Shown: positions 14,273 through 23,131, numbered from the stretch's first letter. The stretch is 64,000 nucleotides of DNA from Paraglaciecola sp030730205 (GCF_052119645.1 NZ_JBGQOM010000002.1:248001-312000), one strand, 5' to 3'. Translations and numbers: made by a program. Notes: generated from the letters alone by a model not told the origin.

Positions 14273-16651
14273 CTACATCACACGAATTAATTCATCAACA
14301 TGCTTTTTAGCTGTCTCAGGGTCGTCATACCAATATTCATTTAATAACGGGGCAATTTCAGTTTTTACAACTTGTCGATACCACTTTTTCTCGTCTGAAA
14401 CTTCATGCCCTTTTGCCGGTGTAAAAAAACTATGGCCGATCTGAAACTGGGCACCCAAGCGACTATCATCAGCAATAGCTTGATTGAGCTTATTCATTTG
14501 AAGTTGAATAATATTTAGGGATTCAACACTTATCGATTTTTTATCCCTGACCCAATTACGCCAAGTTTCTCCGTATAACGGGCTTAGGTTTACAAATGCA
14601 AATCGCCTACGTAAAGCCAAATCAACCAGTGCCAATGAACGGTCAGCAACGTTCATAGTGCCAATCACATATAAATTACTTGGGATATAGACCGGCTCAT
14701 CGTCTTCTTTGGTATATGAAAGTTGCAGCGCTTCTTCTGGAGTGCGTTTGTCAGCTTCAAGTAAAGTTAACATTTCACCAAAAATTTGGGCTGGATTACC
14801 ACGATTAATTTCTTCTATTACAACGACGTATTTTTTAGCCGGATATTTTTGCGCTAAATGCACCCATTCAAGAAATGGCCCATCGCAAAGTGTCAGTAGA
14901 CCATTACCTGATGGTCGCCATCCACGAATAAAATCTTCATACGCCAAGTTAGGATGGAATTGCACAGCCTTTATTTGAGCAGGTTGTTTTTCACCTATTA
15001 ACGCCATGGCAAGTCTTTTAGCGAGCCATGTTTTCCCAGTACCAGGCGGGCCTTGCAAAATCATATTTTTCTTGTCACGCAAAGTGCGCAAAATGCTATC
15101 CAGTTCCCCTATTTCAAGAAAACACCCATCGTTTTTTATATTGGAAAGATCATAAGCCTCTATTCGCTTTTCAACCATAACCGGAGTAGGTTCTTCGACA
15201 ATTGAATCCTCACCATAACCAAGCCATCTATATTGCCCAGCGCTAACAAATTCTAGTTCACCCTCATCCCTTAAGCTTTGAGTAGTGCGATCAATAGACA
15301 TGTCAGGAGTATTATTGTCTGGAAATAAGATGGCAAACTCTTCCAAATAATTTTCCTGAAACTCTTTTCGAGAAAAGTCAGGGCTTTGCTGTCTCAAACA
15401 CAAATCACGAATTCGATCTAAGACCAAATTCCTCCATGAGCCTGAATTACTATGTTTTTTCTCATGTTTTAACTCCCGCGAAAAGGCATTTAAAGAAAGC
15501 TCAGGGAAAGAATGAACAGGGAAGGTATCTTCACTAAATCGGATGAGTAAGTTATCTCTGAGCGTAAGGAATTCCTCGCCCGTACAGGTGCGTTTAGGGC
15601 CAGTGCAATCTGGTTTGCAAGAAAGCGTCCCCAAATAGTCCATCGACTGATTTTCGAGTGTCGGATAAAACCAAGGGCGTATCCAGAAAAGGCCCATAGT
15701 AATATTCCACCTTATCCCTTTTTGCAAAGTCACCGTATCATACGCTTGGCAAAATTTTTCATTGGTCGTTAACTCGGTATCATCGGCGAACTGAATTGCT
15801 AGTTTAAACAATGCCCATAGGTTGTTTATGTCATGCTCCCCTCGCCCATCGTCTTTACCCCAAAAGAACCAAGACTTTTGGTTATTTAGCAAAGGAATCG
15901 CCTCAAAAGTCTCAGGTACAGCAACATCTATACTAAAAAATGTCGCCATATCAGCCGCAATTAGTCGTCTGTTTTCAGCAGTTTGTGAGCGGTTGAATAT
16001 ACCCATCAGAGTAAACGGATCTAATTGATCAAGTTCCTTACCCTGCATGTAGGATAAGTTATGTTTGGTCGCCAACTCATTGACAAACTTAATTAAACTT
16101 TCTTGTTGAAACTCAAAATCCACAAGTTTAGTTGCCATTGCTTCGTAAAATGCGGTCCATTTAAAGCGAATATCTTCCTCGGCAATATCACCAAAGCGCT
16201 CTCTCCAGAACGGATTATTACGAAACTTGTCAAGATCTTGCTGTTTTTCTTCAAAGGCGAAAGCAATTAAGCCATCCGTTTTCCAATCACCTGGCTGAAT
16301 ATGCCAAATAGTTCTCATATTCGTATAAAAATACCATTCACGAGGTTGGCTATAAGGTTTTTGCCACTCGACGTCCAAACGTTTACCATTTTTATAATTT
16401 TTCTGTACCCGACCAATCACCTTAATAGCCATGGTTGAAACCACGTTTCCACGTGTATTAAATGGAACCCCAGATTTTCGAATGTAAGCGGCTTTTATTG
16501 CAATTAAGTCACCAGGTTTAACGGCATTAACCTGCTCCACGTATTTATCGTCGTACCCGTTTTCCCACATACCTTCTGCAACAAAGCGTTGGGTCTGGTC
16601 AACATCATCCCAGCTAGCACCGACAAACCAATATGACTGAATTGTTTCCAT
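14273..16651 (-). CDS. mcrB: McrB-type AAA+ GTPase of McrBC type IV restriction, EVE-like N-terminus
   Basis: 792 residues, much longer than E. coli McrB (459). The C-terminal half is the McrB motor: Walker A GPPGTGKTW (about residue 530), Walker B VVVIEEINRGN (about 600) and the McrB signature GTMNVADRSL (about 655). The N-terminal 125 residues (YWFVGASWDD, VKPGDLIAIKAAY, KVIGRV) look like an EVE/PUA-like modified-base reader, followed by a long alpha-helical middle section with a Cys cluster (CKPDCTGPKRTC, about 345). The reader suggests it recognises foreign modified DNA, hence phage defence. It forms an operon with mcrC. Assignment of the motor is strong; the reader domain is moderately sure. 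Confidence 0.9.
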   Translation of the reverse strand: METIQSYWFVGASWDDVDQTQRFVAEGMWENGYDDKYVEQVNAVKPGDLIAIKAAYIRKSGVPFNTRGNVVSTMAIKVIGRVQKNYKNGKRLDVEWQKPYSQPREWYFYTNMRTIWHIQPGDWKTDGLIAFAFEEKQQDLDKFRNNPFWRERFGDIAEEDIRFKWTAFYEAMATKLVDFEFQQESLIKFVNELATKHNLSYMQGKELDQLDPFTLMGIFNRSQTAENRRLIAADMATFFSIDVAVPETFEAIPLLNNQKSWFFWGKDDGRGEHDINNLWALFKLAIQFADDTELTTNEKFCQAYDTVTLQKGIRWNITMGLFWIRPWFYPTLENQSMDYLGTLSCKPDCTGPKRTCTGEEFLTLRDNLLIRFSEDTFPVHSFPELSLNAFSRELKHEKKHSNSGSWRNLVLDRIRDLCLRQQSPDFSRKEFQENYLEEFAILFPDNNTPDMSIDRTTQSLRDEGELEFVSAGQYRWLGYGEDSIVEEPTPVMVEKRIEAYDLSNIKNDGCFLEIGELDSILRTLRDKKNMILQGPPGTGKTWLAKRLAMALIGEKQPAQIKAVQFHPNLAYEDFIRGWRPSGNGLLTLCDGPFLEWVHLAQKYPAKKYVVVIEEINRGNPAQIFGEMLTLLEADKRTPEEALQLSYTKEDDEPVYIPSNLYVIGTMNVADRSLALVDLALRRRFAFVNLSPLYGETWRNWVRDKKSISVESLNIIQLQMNKLNQAIADDSRLGAQFQIGHSFFTPAKGHEVSDEKKWYRQVVKTEIAPLLNEYWYDDPETAKKHVDELIRVM

Positions 16652-17233
16652 CTATTTGTTCTCTATTTTTATGTTCGAATGGCTAAATAACGTCAAGAGA
16701 TCCCTTACATTTCTGGTGTTTAAACTGAGACGTTAATTTTATCAATGGTGAAATTAGTATACCTAGATGAAGGTAAAAGAGTGAAATTAAACAATCCATC
16801 GATACTGAGAGTAAGTATTGAAACTTAAACCGAAATAATTAGATCAGCGCCGAAAATCAAACTGACTCAAGCAGTCCTTTAGCTCTTAAATGATAAATAC
16901 ACTACGACTTTTTTCGGTTCAATCACTTTTATGCCAAGACATATCTTCGATAAAAGATAAAGTTTTTGAAAAAAATATTCAATCTCGCCTTTAAATTTTG
17001 AAGGAATTTAGTTTGTGAACACAATCGAAGATTCCTTTTTATATATTATTTTTTCATTAAAATCAATACCTTAAATAGTTTTTTTGAAACTTCATTTTGC
17101 ACTTCGGAGAATTTAAATTTCGTATAAAAAAATAAAAATAAGCCGGTTTTGAAAAATCGCTAAAATTTCTTGATTTGAATTTTTTTTTGTAACTTAAGGA
17201 TGTCTTCTCTACTTAACTACACAGGAAATCGAA
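16652..17233. other. 582-bp A+T-rich intergenic region
   Basis: Must carry the mcrB promoter (minus) and the promoter of the excisionase-like gene (plus). It is very A+T-rich with long T runs (17098 onward, 17181-17189). A 27-codon ORF at 16745 has no ribosome site and is not called. No repeats of note. Confidence 0.5.
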
Positions 17234-17536
17234 ATGAAAGACTACAAACAAATGTTTTTGAAATTAGCAGATGTAATGACCGCAGCAGAAAAAATCGAAA
17301 ATCTTGAGCAAAAGATTTTATTAATGGAAAAGTCTATCTCTGATCTGCGCAACTCAGATGAAGACAAGTGGATGAGCCTGAAAGAGGCCGCAGGTCGAGT
17401 AAATAAAACAACACGTGCTTTGTATCAAAGAATCAAAGATCCTAAAAATCTAATTCCAGAAAATAAAGCCTGGAAGCAAGAAAGACCAGGCGCGCAAATG
17501 AGAGTAAACCTTAAAGAATTACGCCCTTTCATCTAG
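17234..17536 (+). CDS. excisionase-like DNA-binding protein
   Basis: 100 residues. The N-terminal half is a coiled coil (IENLEQKILLMEKSISDL). The second half is a helix-turn-helix typical of excisionase/MerR-like recombination directionality factors (WMSLKEAAGRVNKTTRALYQ). It lies 16 bp upstream of the integrase in the same direction, with AGGAAA before the ATG. It probably controls excision of the island and perhaps int expression. The coiled coil is an addition to the usual small Xis plan and suggests dimerisation. Confidence 0.75.
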   Translation: MKDYKQMFLKLADVMTAAEKIENLEQKILLMEKSISDLRNSDEDKWMSLKEAAGRVNKTTRALYQRIKDPKNLIPENKAWKQERPGAQMRVNLKELRPFI

Positions 17537-17552
17537 TCGAGGACCATTTTAT

Positions 17553-18809
17553 ATGCGAGAGTCTTTTCACCCAAAATTATTAGATGCACTATCGAAAGCA
17601 CGTGGTGTGCATTTACACAAAAACTTGTTGCGTTTGCAGTTTAAAGTGCCAGGTAAAACAGTGCCAATGAAACGATCATTGGGTTGGGAGCTAACTTTAG
17701 AAAACATTGATAGAGCAAGACTCAAACTCGCGAACATAAAGCAGGATATCGATAACTTCACTTACCAAAACGCGCCCGACGAATTTTGGCAAAAACACTT
17801 TCCGATCCATGCAATGCACAATGCGAGGATGACTTTACAAGACTGTTTTGATGAATACCGAGAAAAAAGAAAAAATCAGATAACTGACTCATTTCTGGGA
17901 AAATTAACAACTGTGGAGAATTGGCTCAGAGATGAAAAGATTCTAAAAAAATTCGTTGCAGAAATTACTAGAGAAGAACTCGACGAACTTAGAGCAGATA
18001 AAGTGACCGTTTGCAGAACGTCAACAGTGCACGACTATACGATAACGCTTAACCGGATTTTTAAATACGCACTAGAAAAATCGTACATTCGAATAAACCC
18101 GATTAAAAATCTTCTTCCACTTGAAGCTGACGATTGTGACATCGACGACGATTATACTATTGATCCATTCTCGAAATCTGAGTTAGAAAGATTGTTAGGA
18201 GTTGTACATATTCGCCAAACAAGACGTATGATTGAAATAGCTGCTTATACAGGCTTGCGACATGGTGAATTAAGTGCTCTAGCTTGGGAAGATATCGATT
18301 TAAAAAAAGGAATATTGTCAGTCAAACATAACCTAACACGAAAAGGTAATATCAAATCACCAAAAACAAAAACCAGTAAACGAGAGGTCTGGTTACTCCC
18401 CAATGTTATTAATGTTCTTCAGGAGCAAAAGCTAGAAACGTATGACAAACCGGCTCTACAAGAAACACTGCATTTCAAGAATCAAAAAAGTAAAACGGTA
18501 TTTAGACGTCGTGTATTTTTGAGTCGGGGTGATCTTCCATATAAAAGACCAGAGATTACAACAACACCAAATCAATGGAGCAATTGGTTAAAAGAAGCGA
18601 AGTTAGCCCATCGGCCAGCCTATCAACTGCGCCATACCTATGCCTCTTTGATGTTAGAAAATAACGCAAAACTTAACTTTTTAGCCAAACAAATGGGCCA
18701 CAAAGACTGGTCAATGATCACAAAAATTTACGGAAAAGTTATTAAGGATAATGAAGAATCGCAATTTGATGCGATTAGAAACAGCTTTAAACTGGAAAGC
18801 CAATACTAA
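17553..18809 (+). CDS. phage-type tyrosine integrase of the island
   Basis: 418 residues. An N-terminal arm-binding domain (residues 1-70) and a core-binding domain (about 95-190) precede the catalytic domain with the family residues: Arg236 in TGLRHGELSAL, Lys in the SPKTKTSKRE beta-hairpin, Arg360 in YQLRHTYASL, His in MGHKDWSM and the nucleophile Tyr in TKIYGKV. The usual first His of HxxR is Tyr here, as in many integrases with this arm domain. It lacks features of integron integrases. GAGGA lies 9 nt before the ATG. It most likely integrated the island at the ybaB 3' end and acts with the excisionase upstream. Confidence 0.92.
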   Translation: MRESFHPKLLDALSKARGVHLHKNLLRLQFKVPGKTVPMKRSLGWELTLENIDRARLKLANIKQDIDNFTYQNAPDEFWQKHFPIHAMHNARMTLQDCFDEYREKRKNQITDSFLGKLTTVENWLRDEKILKKFVAEITREELDELRADKVTVCRTSTVHDYTITLNRIFKYALEKSYIRINPIKNLLPLEADDCDIDDDYTIDPFSKSELERLLGVVHIRQTRRMIEIAAYTGLRHGELSALAWEDIDLKKGILSVKHNLTRKGNIKSPKTKTSKREVWLLPNVINVLQEQKLETYDKPALQETLHFKNQKSKTVFRRRVFLSRGDLPYKRPEITTTPNQWSNWLKEAKLAHRPAYQLRHTYASLMLENNAKLNFLAKQMGHKDWSMITKIYGKVIKDNEESQFDAIRNSFKLESQY

Positions 18810-19301
18810 TTTTATTGGTGGCAATCCTAGGGGGAAATGTCTTAATAACTGCCAAGCAAGTTGGCACAATTACCATAAATATTTATTCATATATCATTAT
18901 TCTGACGGCCACTATAGGGCCGTTAAGTGCCAAAAGCCGACCTTCGCTATTGGCATAGTCTGCATTATGAGTTCCGACCAAAGCGGACTATAGATTAAGT
19001 GACTGGTTAAATATTTCTTACTTAAATATGCTGTATAAAAAATTAGGTATAATGAAGTTTGGTGAATAATGCCAATATCGCTTCCTATTAAATAAATTTC
19101 CTAGGTCTCACTTTGTTTTTCCGATTATTGCTAAGTTATTAATTTAATTATGGAAAATATTTTGCGCATGGTTTTTAATAGGAAGGGGAAAAAGTCTCGT
19201 TAAAGTCAGGCTTCTTTTGCTTTTTAGAACTGCCGCAGTTTTAGCTTAATTGAAGTAAAAAATACTTAATAAAATCAGAAGGTAAGCACTGAAAATGACG
19301 A
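18810..19301. other. intergenic region after the integrase
   Basis: About 490 bp without a gene. Hairpins TGCCAA-GCAAG-TTGGCA (18850-18866) and ACGGCC-ACTATAG-GGCCGT (18905-18923) follow the integrase stop, but neither has a T run, so I do not call a terminator. The remainder is A+T-rich and leads into the cassette region. Confidence 0.5.
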
Positions 19302-19359
19302 AAAGAACAATCAAATCGAGCAGCGACAAATGCGAAATGCTCGTTAATAAGCGTTATAT
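19302..19359 (+). repeat. probable attC-like site at the start of the cassette array
   Basis: A 58-bp structure: degenerate R'' (AAAGAAC, 19302-19308), inner arms CGAGCA (19317-19322) and TGCTCG (19338-19343), and a 3' end GCGTTATAT whose GTTATAT is a good R' box. Recombination would be between G19353 and T19354. The R'' is poor, so the site is tentative, but the following cassette's own R'' matches this R'. Confidence 0.5.
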
Positions 19360-19843
19360 GCAAAGGAGAGTTACGAGGTTATATATACTATTAGCCACTT
19401 TTCTTTTCATCGGTTGCTCTTCAGTTGTTACCAATGAACCATTTGTGACTGAACTTGCTAATTCATGTTTTGAGGTTAAGGAAGAATTCAATATATTTGC
19501 CATTGATCAAATTCCTTACGATTCCTACATTGTATCAACCAAAGAGAGTTTTGTTTTATCAACTTATTTTGAAGAAAGATATAAAATAGTTGCTAAGGTT
19601 CGTGTCAACGAGACAATAAAAATAACTGAAGTAATCCATTTTTCTGATGGAGCTAATGGGCACTGTTGGAAGGTGTTTTTTAGCACTATGAATTTTCCGA
19701 ACGCAAGAATTGAGCTACCATCCTGTTGGTCTCATAGTTCCAGCTTGTGGATAAGCCCAGAAACCCCATCAGAAAGAGATAAAACAGGGGAAGATTTAAA
19801 GATTGACACAAAGTATCTAAAGCGTTTAAAACATTGTATATGA
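19358..19843 (+). CDS. cassette-borne lipoprotein, unknown function
   Basis: 161 residues with a lipoprotein signal: basic start MQRRVTR, hydrophobic core and lipobox FIGC (Cys19). The mature part has further cysteines (about residues 38, 104, 122, 160). An upstream in-frame ATG at 19295 would bury the signal peptide and overlap the attC-like site; the ATG at 19358 lies 4 nt inside the cassette boundary. No family is recognised. The stop codon overlaps the R'' box of its attC, as is common in integron cassettes. Confidence 0.65.
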   Translation: MQRRVTRLYILLATFLFIGCSSVVTNEPFVTELANSCFEVKEEFNIFAIDQIPYDSYIVSTKESFVLSTYFEERYKIVAKVRVNETIKITEVIHFSDGANGHCWKVFFSTMNFPNARIELPSCWSHSSSLWISPETPSERDKTGEDLKIDTKYLKRLKHCI

Positions 19844-19909
19844 CAAGCCAAGCCAGCGGTAATTTCACTAGCTCAAAAACGCTCATAAAATCCCCATATG
19901 TTAAGCGTT
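19838..19909 (+). repeat. attC site of the lipoprotein cassette, disrupted by the IS
   Basis: R'' is ATATGAC (19838-19844). The 3' end TTAAGC-GTT (19901-19909) is cut by the insertion sequence and resumes as GTTATAA after it. In the cassette circle the R' would be GTTATAT, matching R'' at 6 of 7 positions. The central arms pair poorly by eye, so the call rests on the ends and on the symmetry with its neighbours. Confidence 0.55.
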
Positions 19910-21801
19910 GAGGCTGTAGAAAAACCCTAAAATAGTTCAAAAAACCATCATTATTCACTTCCCACAGATCGTCGTTTGTGATCCAATAGGTATTATCAAG
20001 TAGGCACAGGAGCCTTGGTGATGCCACGTTTTATCCCACTCAATTATCAACAAAACTCAATGGTTATAATCAACTACCTCGACCAATTACAGCCAGGTAC
20101 GTTTGAATATGCTATTCATCATTTGATTGATGAAAAATTGGACTTATCGGTGTTTTATCCGAAGTACCAAAATGATGCCACTGGCCGTCCTGCGTATGAT
20201 CCCGCAGCCCTGTTAAAAATCATTTTGTTTGCCTATTCCAAAGGCATTACTTCAAGCCGCGAAATTGAGTGGTGCTGTGACACTAATGTGATATTTAAAG
20301 CCTTGTCGTGTGACTCTGTACCGCATTTTACAACCATTGCAGGCTTTGTGAGTGGTCGTAAAAAAGAGGTTGAAAGCGTCTTTGAGCAAGTGCTGTTGAT
20401 ATGTCATACCCAAGGTTTATTGGGCAATGAATTGTTTGCTATTGATGGATGTAAAATGTCATCAAATGCGTCCAAAGAATGGTCTGGCACATTTAAAGAG
20501 TTGGAAGAAAAACGCGATAAACTTAAACGCCAAATCCGCTATCAGATGGACCAGCATGAGAAGCTTGATAAGTGTGAGTCTGTGGATGAAGTACGCAAAC
20601 AGCGCACCGCGCAAACTATCGATACCTTGAATAAAGCGCATGACAAAATAAATGCTTTTCTAAAGGAAGCTGACGCCGCACCACGGATGGGGACAGGTAA
20701 ACGTCCACAAGAAGTGAAGAGTAATATTACCGATAATGAATCAGCCAAGATGACCACCAGTAAAGGCACTATTCAAGGCTATAACGGGGTGGCAGCGGTG
20801 GATAAAAAGCACCAAATTATCGTTGACGCCCAAGTGTTTGGTAGCGGCCCAGAGCAGCACACGTTGCAGCCCGTACTTGAAAGTATTCAAGCGCGGTTTA
20901 AGCGTTTAGCTATTAGCGAAGACATCTTAAAAGCGCAAACTATCATCACCGCAGACACGGGTTTTGCGAACGAAGCGAACAATGTATATCTGCATGACAA
21001 TGACATTAATGCCTACATTCCTGACAACCAATTTAGAAGCCGTGACCCCAAGTTCAATGAGCAAAAGCAAAAATACGGTAAACGTCATCAAGATAATAAA
21101 GAGAGTAAGGTTGAGTTAATCCCTGCTAATGAATTTAATTTCGACCCCATTAACATGACCTGCGTTTGCCCAATGGGTGAAGCTATGTGGGAGACCTGGC
21201 GTCGCACTGAACCCTCTGGTGGCACACGAATAGGCTTTGAAGGCAAAATACGCGCCTGCCGAGGTTGTGAGAAAAAGCAGCAATGTTTACGTAACCCTGA
21301 ATCACCCGATAAACCTAAAGGACATGGACGGATAGTATCGTTTTTAATTGATGACAAACCGCGACCGCCCAATTATACCGACTGGATGAGACTGCGCGTT
21401 GATAGTCCCAAGGGCAAACAAATTTACAGTCACCGCATGTCCGTGGTTGAACCTGTGTTCGGCAACATAGGGACCAACAAGAATCTCAAACGCTTCAGCC
21501 TGCGTGGCAAAAATAAGGTGCAAGGCCAGTGGTATTTGTTCTGCTTGATACACAATATTGAGAAACTCAAGAATTACGGACAGTTAGCGGCATAAAGCTA
21601 ATATCACATGACGGTAAATACCGCTCTTTGAAGCCCCTAAAATCAGGCCATAACAAATACAAAATCGCCGAAAAGAAAATTATCCCAAAATCCCATCAAT
21701 AAAATTGAAAAATCCTCATCTTCAAGGCAAAGTAGCAAAAGTTAAAAATGAAGAAGGGTAGTAGAAAATGCAATGTCAAAACCGACTTTTTCTACAGCCT
21801 C
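19910..21801. mobile_element. IS1182-family insertion sequence
   Basis: 1,892 bp with perfect 15-bp terminal inverted repeats, GAGGCTGTAGAAAAA at 19910-19924 and its complement at 21787-21801. It is flanked by a GTT duplication (19907-19909 and 21802-21804). Removing the element and one GTT restores TTAAGC-GTT-ATAAAT, a normal attC 3' end. Length and transposase type fit the IS1182 family. It looks intact and potentially active. Confidence 0.9.
20021..21595 (+). CDS. IS1182-family transposase
   Basis: 524 residues. The N-terminal DUF772-type domain (YDPAALLKIILFAYSKGITS) is followed by a DDE transposase domain with the catalytic Asp in ELFAIDGCKMSSNASKEW, a coiled basic insertion (about residues 165-225), then TADTGFANE and the C-terminal SHRMSVVEPVFGNIGTNKNLKRF. 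TTG (20015), GTG (20018) and ATG (20021) all open the frame; AGGAG at 20008-20012 gives the best spacing to the ATG. No frameshift or stop interrupts it. Confidence 0.93.
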   Translation: MPRFIPLNYQQNSMVIINYLDQLQPGTFEYAIHHLIDEKLDLSVFYPKYQNDATGRPAYDPAALLKIILFAYSKGITSSREIEWCCDTNVIFKALSCDSVPHFTTIAGFVSGRKKEVESVFEQVLLICHTQGLLGNELFAIDGCKMSSNASKEWSGTFKELEEKRDKLKRQIRYQMDQHEKLDKCESVDEVRKQRTAQTIDTLNKAHDKINAFLKEADAAPRMGTGKRPQEVKSNITDNESAKMTTSKGTIQGYNGVAAVDKKHQIIVDAQVFGSGPEQHTLQPVLESIQARFKRLAISEDILKAQTIITADTGFANEANNVYLHDNDINAYIPDNQFRSRDPKFNEQKQKYGKRHQDNKESKVELIPANEFNFDPINMTCVCPMGEAMWETWRRTEPSGGTRIGFEGKIRACRGCEKKQQCLRNPESPDKPKGHGRIVSFLIDDKPRPPNYTDWMRLRVDSPKGKQIYSHRMSVVEPVFGNIGTNKNLKRFSLRGKNKVQGQWYLFCLIHNIEKLKNYGQLAA

Positions 21802-21821
21802 GTTATAAATCAGAGCGGTAA

Positions 21822-22151
21822 ATGGATAGACAACAGAATTACACGATATGCTTACCTGATTGGGAAAGCTTGTTACCAAAGCTTTGCTCAATAATTGAAG
21901 CTTCGTATCAATCTGGTGATTTCGATTCGTTCGAAGATAAGTTTACGACATCAGGGAATGACGAATCTTATTGGTCGGTGTTTGGAAGCTCTGGGTGTGA
22001 GCTATCGATCAAACTAAAAAAGTATGAAGGCTATCTGTTTGGTACTTTAAGTGGAACTGGCAATGCATTTATTTCTGGGGCGTGTTTTTTATGGGATTCA
22101 TATCTTGTACAAGGTGGTAATCCAGAAGCTCAGGAGAAACCGAGCAAGTGA
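21822..22151 (+). CDS. gene-cassette protein of unknown function
   Basis: 109 residues, acidic, aromatic-rich and glycine-rich towards the end; no signal peptide or transmembrane helix. No family is recognised. It fills a 455-bp cassette (21803-22257) whose ends are well defined: TTATAA at the start and attC with R'' TTATAAC at the end. The ATG lies 19 nt after the boundary with AGAGCGG upstream. Integron cassettes commonly carry such orphan genes. Confidence 0.6.
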   Translation: MDRQQNYTICLPDWESLLPKLCSIIEASYQSGDFDSFEDKFTTSGNDESYWSVFGSSGCELSIKLKKYEGYLFGTLSGTGNAFISGACFLWDSYLVQGGNPEAQEKPSK

Positions 22152-22152
22152 T

Positions 22153-22263
22153 TTATAACAAGGCAAGGCAATCTGACAGCTTACACTCCGTTTGTTTTTA
22201 TGCGGAAAAAGCATCACATAAAAATAAACTCCACTGCAGCTACAGTTGCTTGGGGCGTTAGAT
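22153..22263 (+). repeat. attC recombination site (VCR-sized)
   Basis: R'' TTATAAC (22153-22159) and R' GTTAGAT (22257-22263). Inner arms CAAGgCAA on the left and TTGCTTG on the right pair with one bulged G, the extra-helical base typical of attC L boxes. A further inner stem pairs TTTGTTTTTATG with CATAAAAATAAA (11 of 12). In the cassette circle R' would be GTTATAA, the exact complement of R''. Cleavage is expected between G22257 and T22258. Confidence 0.85.
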
Positions 22264-22267
22264 TTCT

Positions 22268-22807
22268 ATGAAATTACTCTCGCTTTTTACTTTAATTATA
22301 TTTATTTCAGGATGTTCTAACATTTCTGAAGAAGAACGTCTGGCTGAAGAAAAATACTGGAAATATGTAGAGGACTACACCACCGCAATTAAAAAACCAA
22401 CTCCCAGAATTATTAATGCTGGGGCCGTTTTTAACTTTGCCTACCTAAACACTAAAAAAGAAATAATTCGAACTATAACCGTAAGACTAACTAATGAGAA
22501 AGTTCGCACCTGTTCAATGGAGAATGCTCTCAAAATGGAAATTTTATCTGAGCAACCTGTCAGAAAACCTATATTTCCTGAATCAACTGAAATTGCGGCT
22601 TATTCGGTCTTAGGAAGCCGCTTTCATTTTGCGCTTAGGGCAAACATTTGCGATGGAGGAATGGATGTTCATGGTACAGTAGACGAGCTTGGCTTCGTGG
22701 GAGAGGAGGTAGTAGCTGGTTGGTTTTGCCCTGAGAAGGGTTCGTGTCCTGAGCCAGTTTATAACTTCGTATTAGGAACTCCGGTAAAACCTAACAAGCC
22801 GCTTTAG
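22268..22807 (+). CDS. cassette-borne lipoprotein, unknown function
   Basis: 179 residues with signal MKLLSLFTLIIFISGC: lipobox ISGC, acylated Cys16. The mature part begins with an acidic helix (SEEERLAEEKYWKYVEDY) and has a beta-rich remainder with cysteines at about residues 79, 126, 151 and 157. The cassette starts at T22258 (TTAGAT); an R''-like ACCTAAC at 22789-22795, inside the last codons, matches its own R' at 6 of 7. The distal half of its attC is not recognisable, so the right cassette boundary is uncertain. Confidence 0.65.
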   Translation: MKLLSLFTLIIFISGCSNISEEERLAEEKYWKYVEDYTTAIKKPTPRIINAGAVFNFAYLNTKKEIIRTITVRLTNEKVRTCSMENALKMEILSEQPVRKPIFPESTEIAAYSVLGSRFHFALRANICDGGMDVHGTVDELGFVGEEVVAGWFCPEKGSCPEPVYNFVLGTPVKPNKPL

Positions 22808-22969
22808 TTTAGTTGTTCGGCGCTCACTGGAACGTTAATGTCCGCTTTAGAGTGATAGCTCAATCGAACATCAAATATGCCCAACGGCGGCAATTCGCTC
22901 ATTCCCGACAAACGAGTCACATAGGATGATTCGAATTCAAATGAAGTACAAATAACTAAATCGCTTAAC

Positions 22970-23001
22970 AAAAAAGACCACTACATTGAGTGGTCTTTTT
23001 T
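22970..23001. terminator. bidirectional intrinsic terminator at the island's right end
   Basis: AAAAAAGACCACT (22970-22982), loop ACATTG, AGTGGTCTTTTTT (22989-23001): a perfect 13-bp stem with A and T tracts on both sides. It would shield the ybaB side from the cassette array and stop dnaX-ybaB read-through into the island. Confidence 0.95.
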
Positions 23002-23064
23002 GTTTTACTTAAACTTTGAATCAGAATCACGGTGGTTTCTCAGAAAGGTATGATTGTTATGAGA

Positions 23065-23083
23065 TTTGTCCCCTTTATGTCCC
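23065..23083. repeat. paired TTTGTCCC-type repeats near attR (putative integrase arm sites)
   Basis: TTTGTCCCC (23065-23073) and TTATGTCCC (23075-23083), same orientation as the pair near attL at 4784-4803 and 56 bp from the core repeat. Confidence 0.5.
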
Positions 23084-23131
23084 ACCCTTCAAGAAAATAT
23101 TTTAACTATATGATTAATATATTCTTTTTTA

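Larger units (their letters stand above)
22808..23131. other. right end of the island (gene-free)
   Basis: Holds the decayed attC remains after the last cassette (CCGCTTTAG occurs at about 22799 and 22850), a bidirectional terminator and the TTTGTCCC pair. No gene is seen. Confidence 0.55.

Noticed and set aside
16745..16828. 27-codon plus-strand ORF in the mcrB-xis gap
   Set aside because: No ribosome site and no recognisable product.
17553..18809. Integron integrase for the cassettes
   Set aside because: The protein has a phage-type arm-binding N-terminus and no integron-specific features; it pairs with an excisionase-like gene.
18905..18923. Terminator of the integrase gene
   Set aside because: Good hairpin but no T run follows, so termination is not supported.
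22789..22930. Complete attC after the last cassette
   Set aside because: The R'' box fits, but no GTTRRRY box or pairing right arm could be found, so only the left half is supported.
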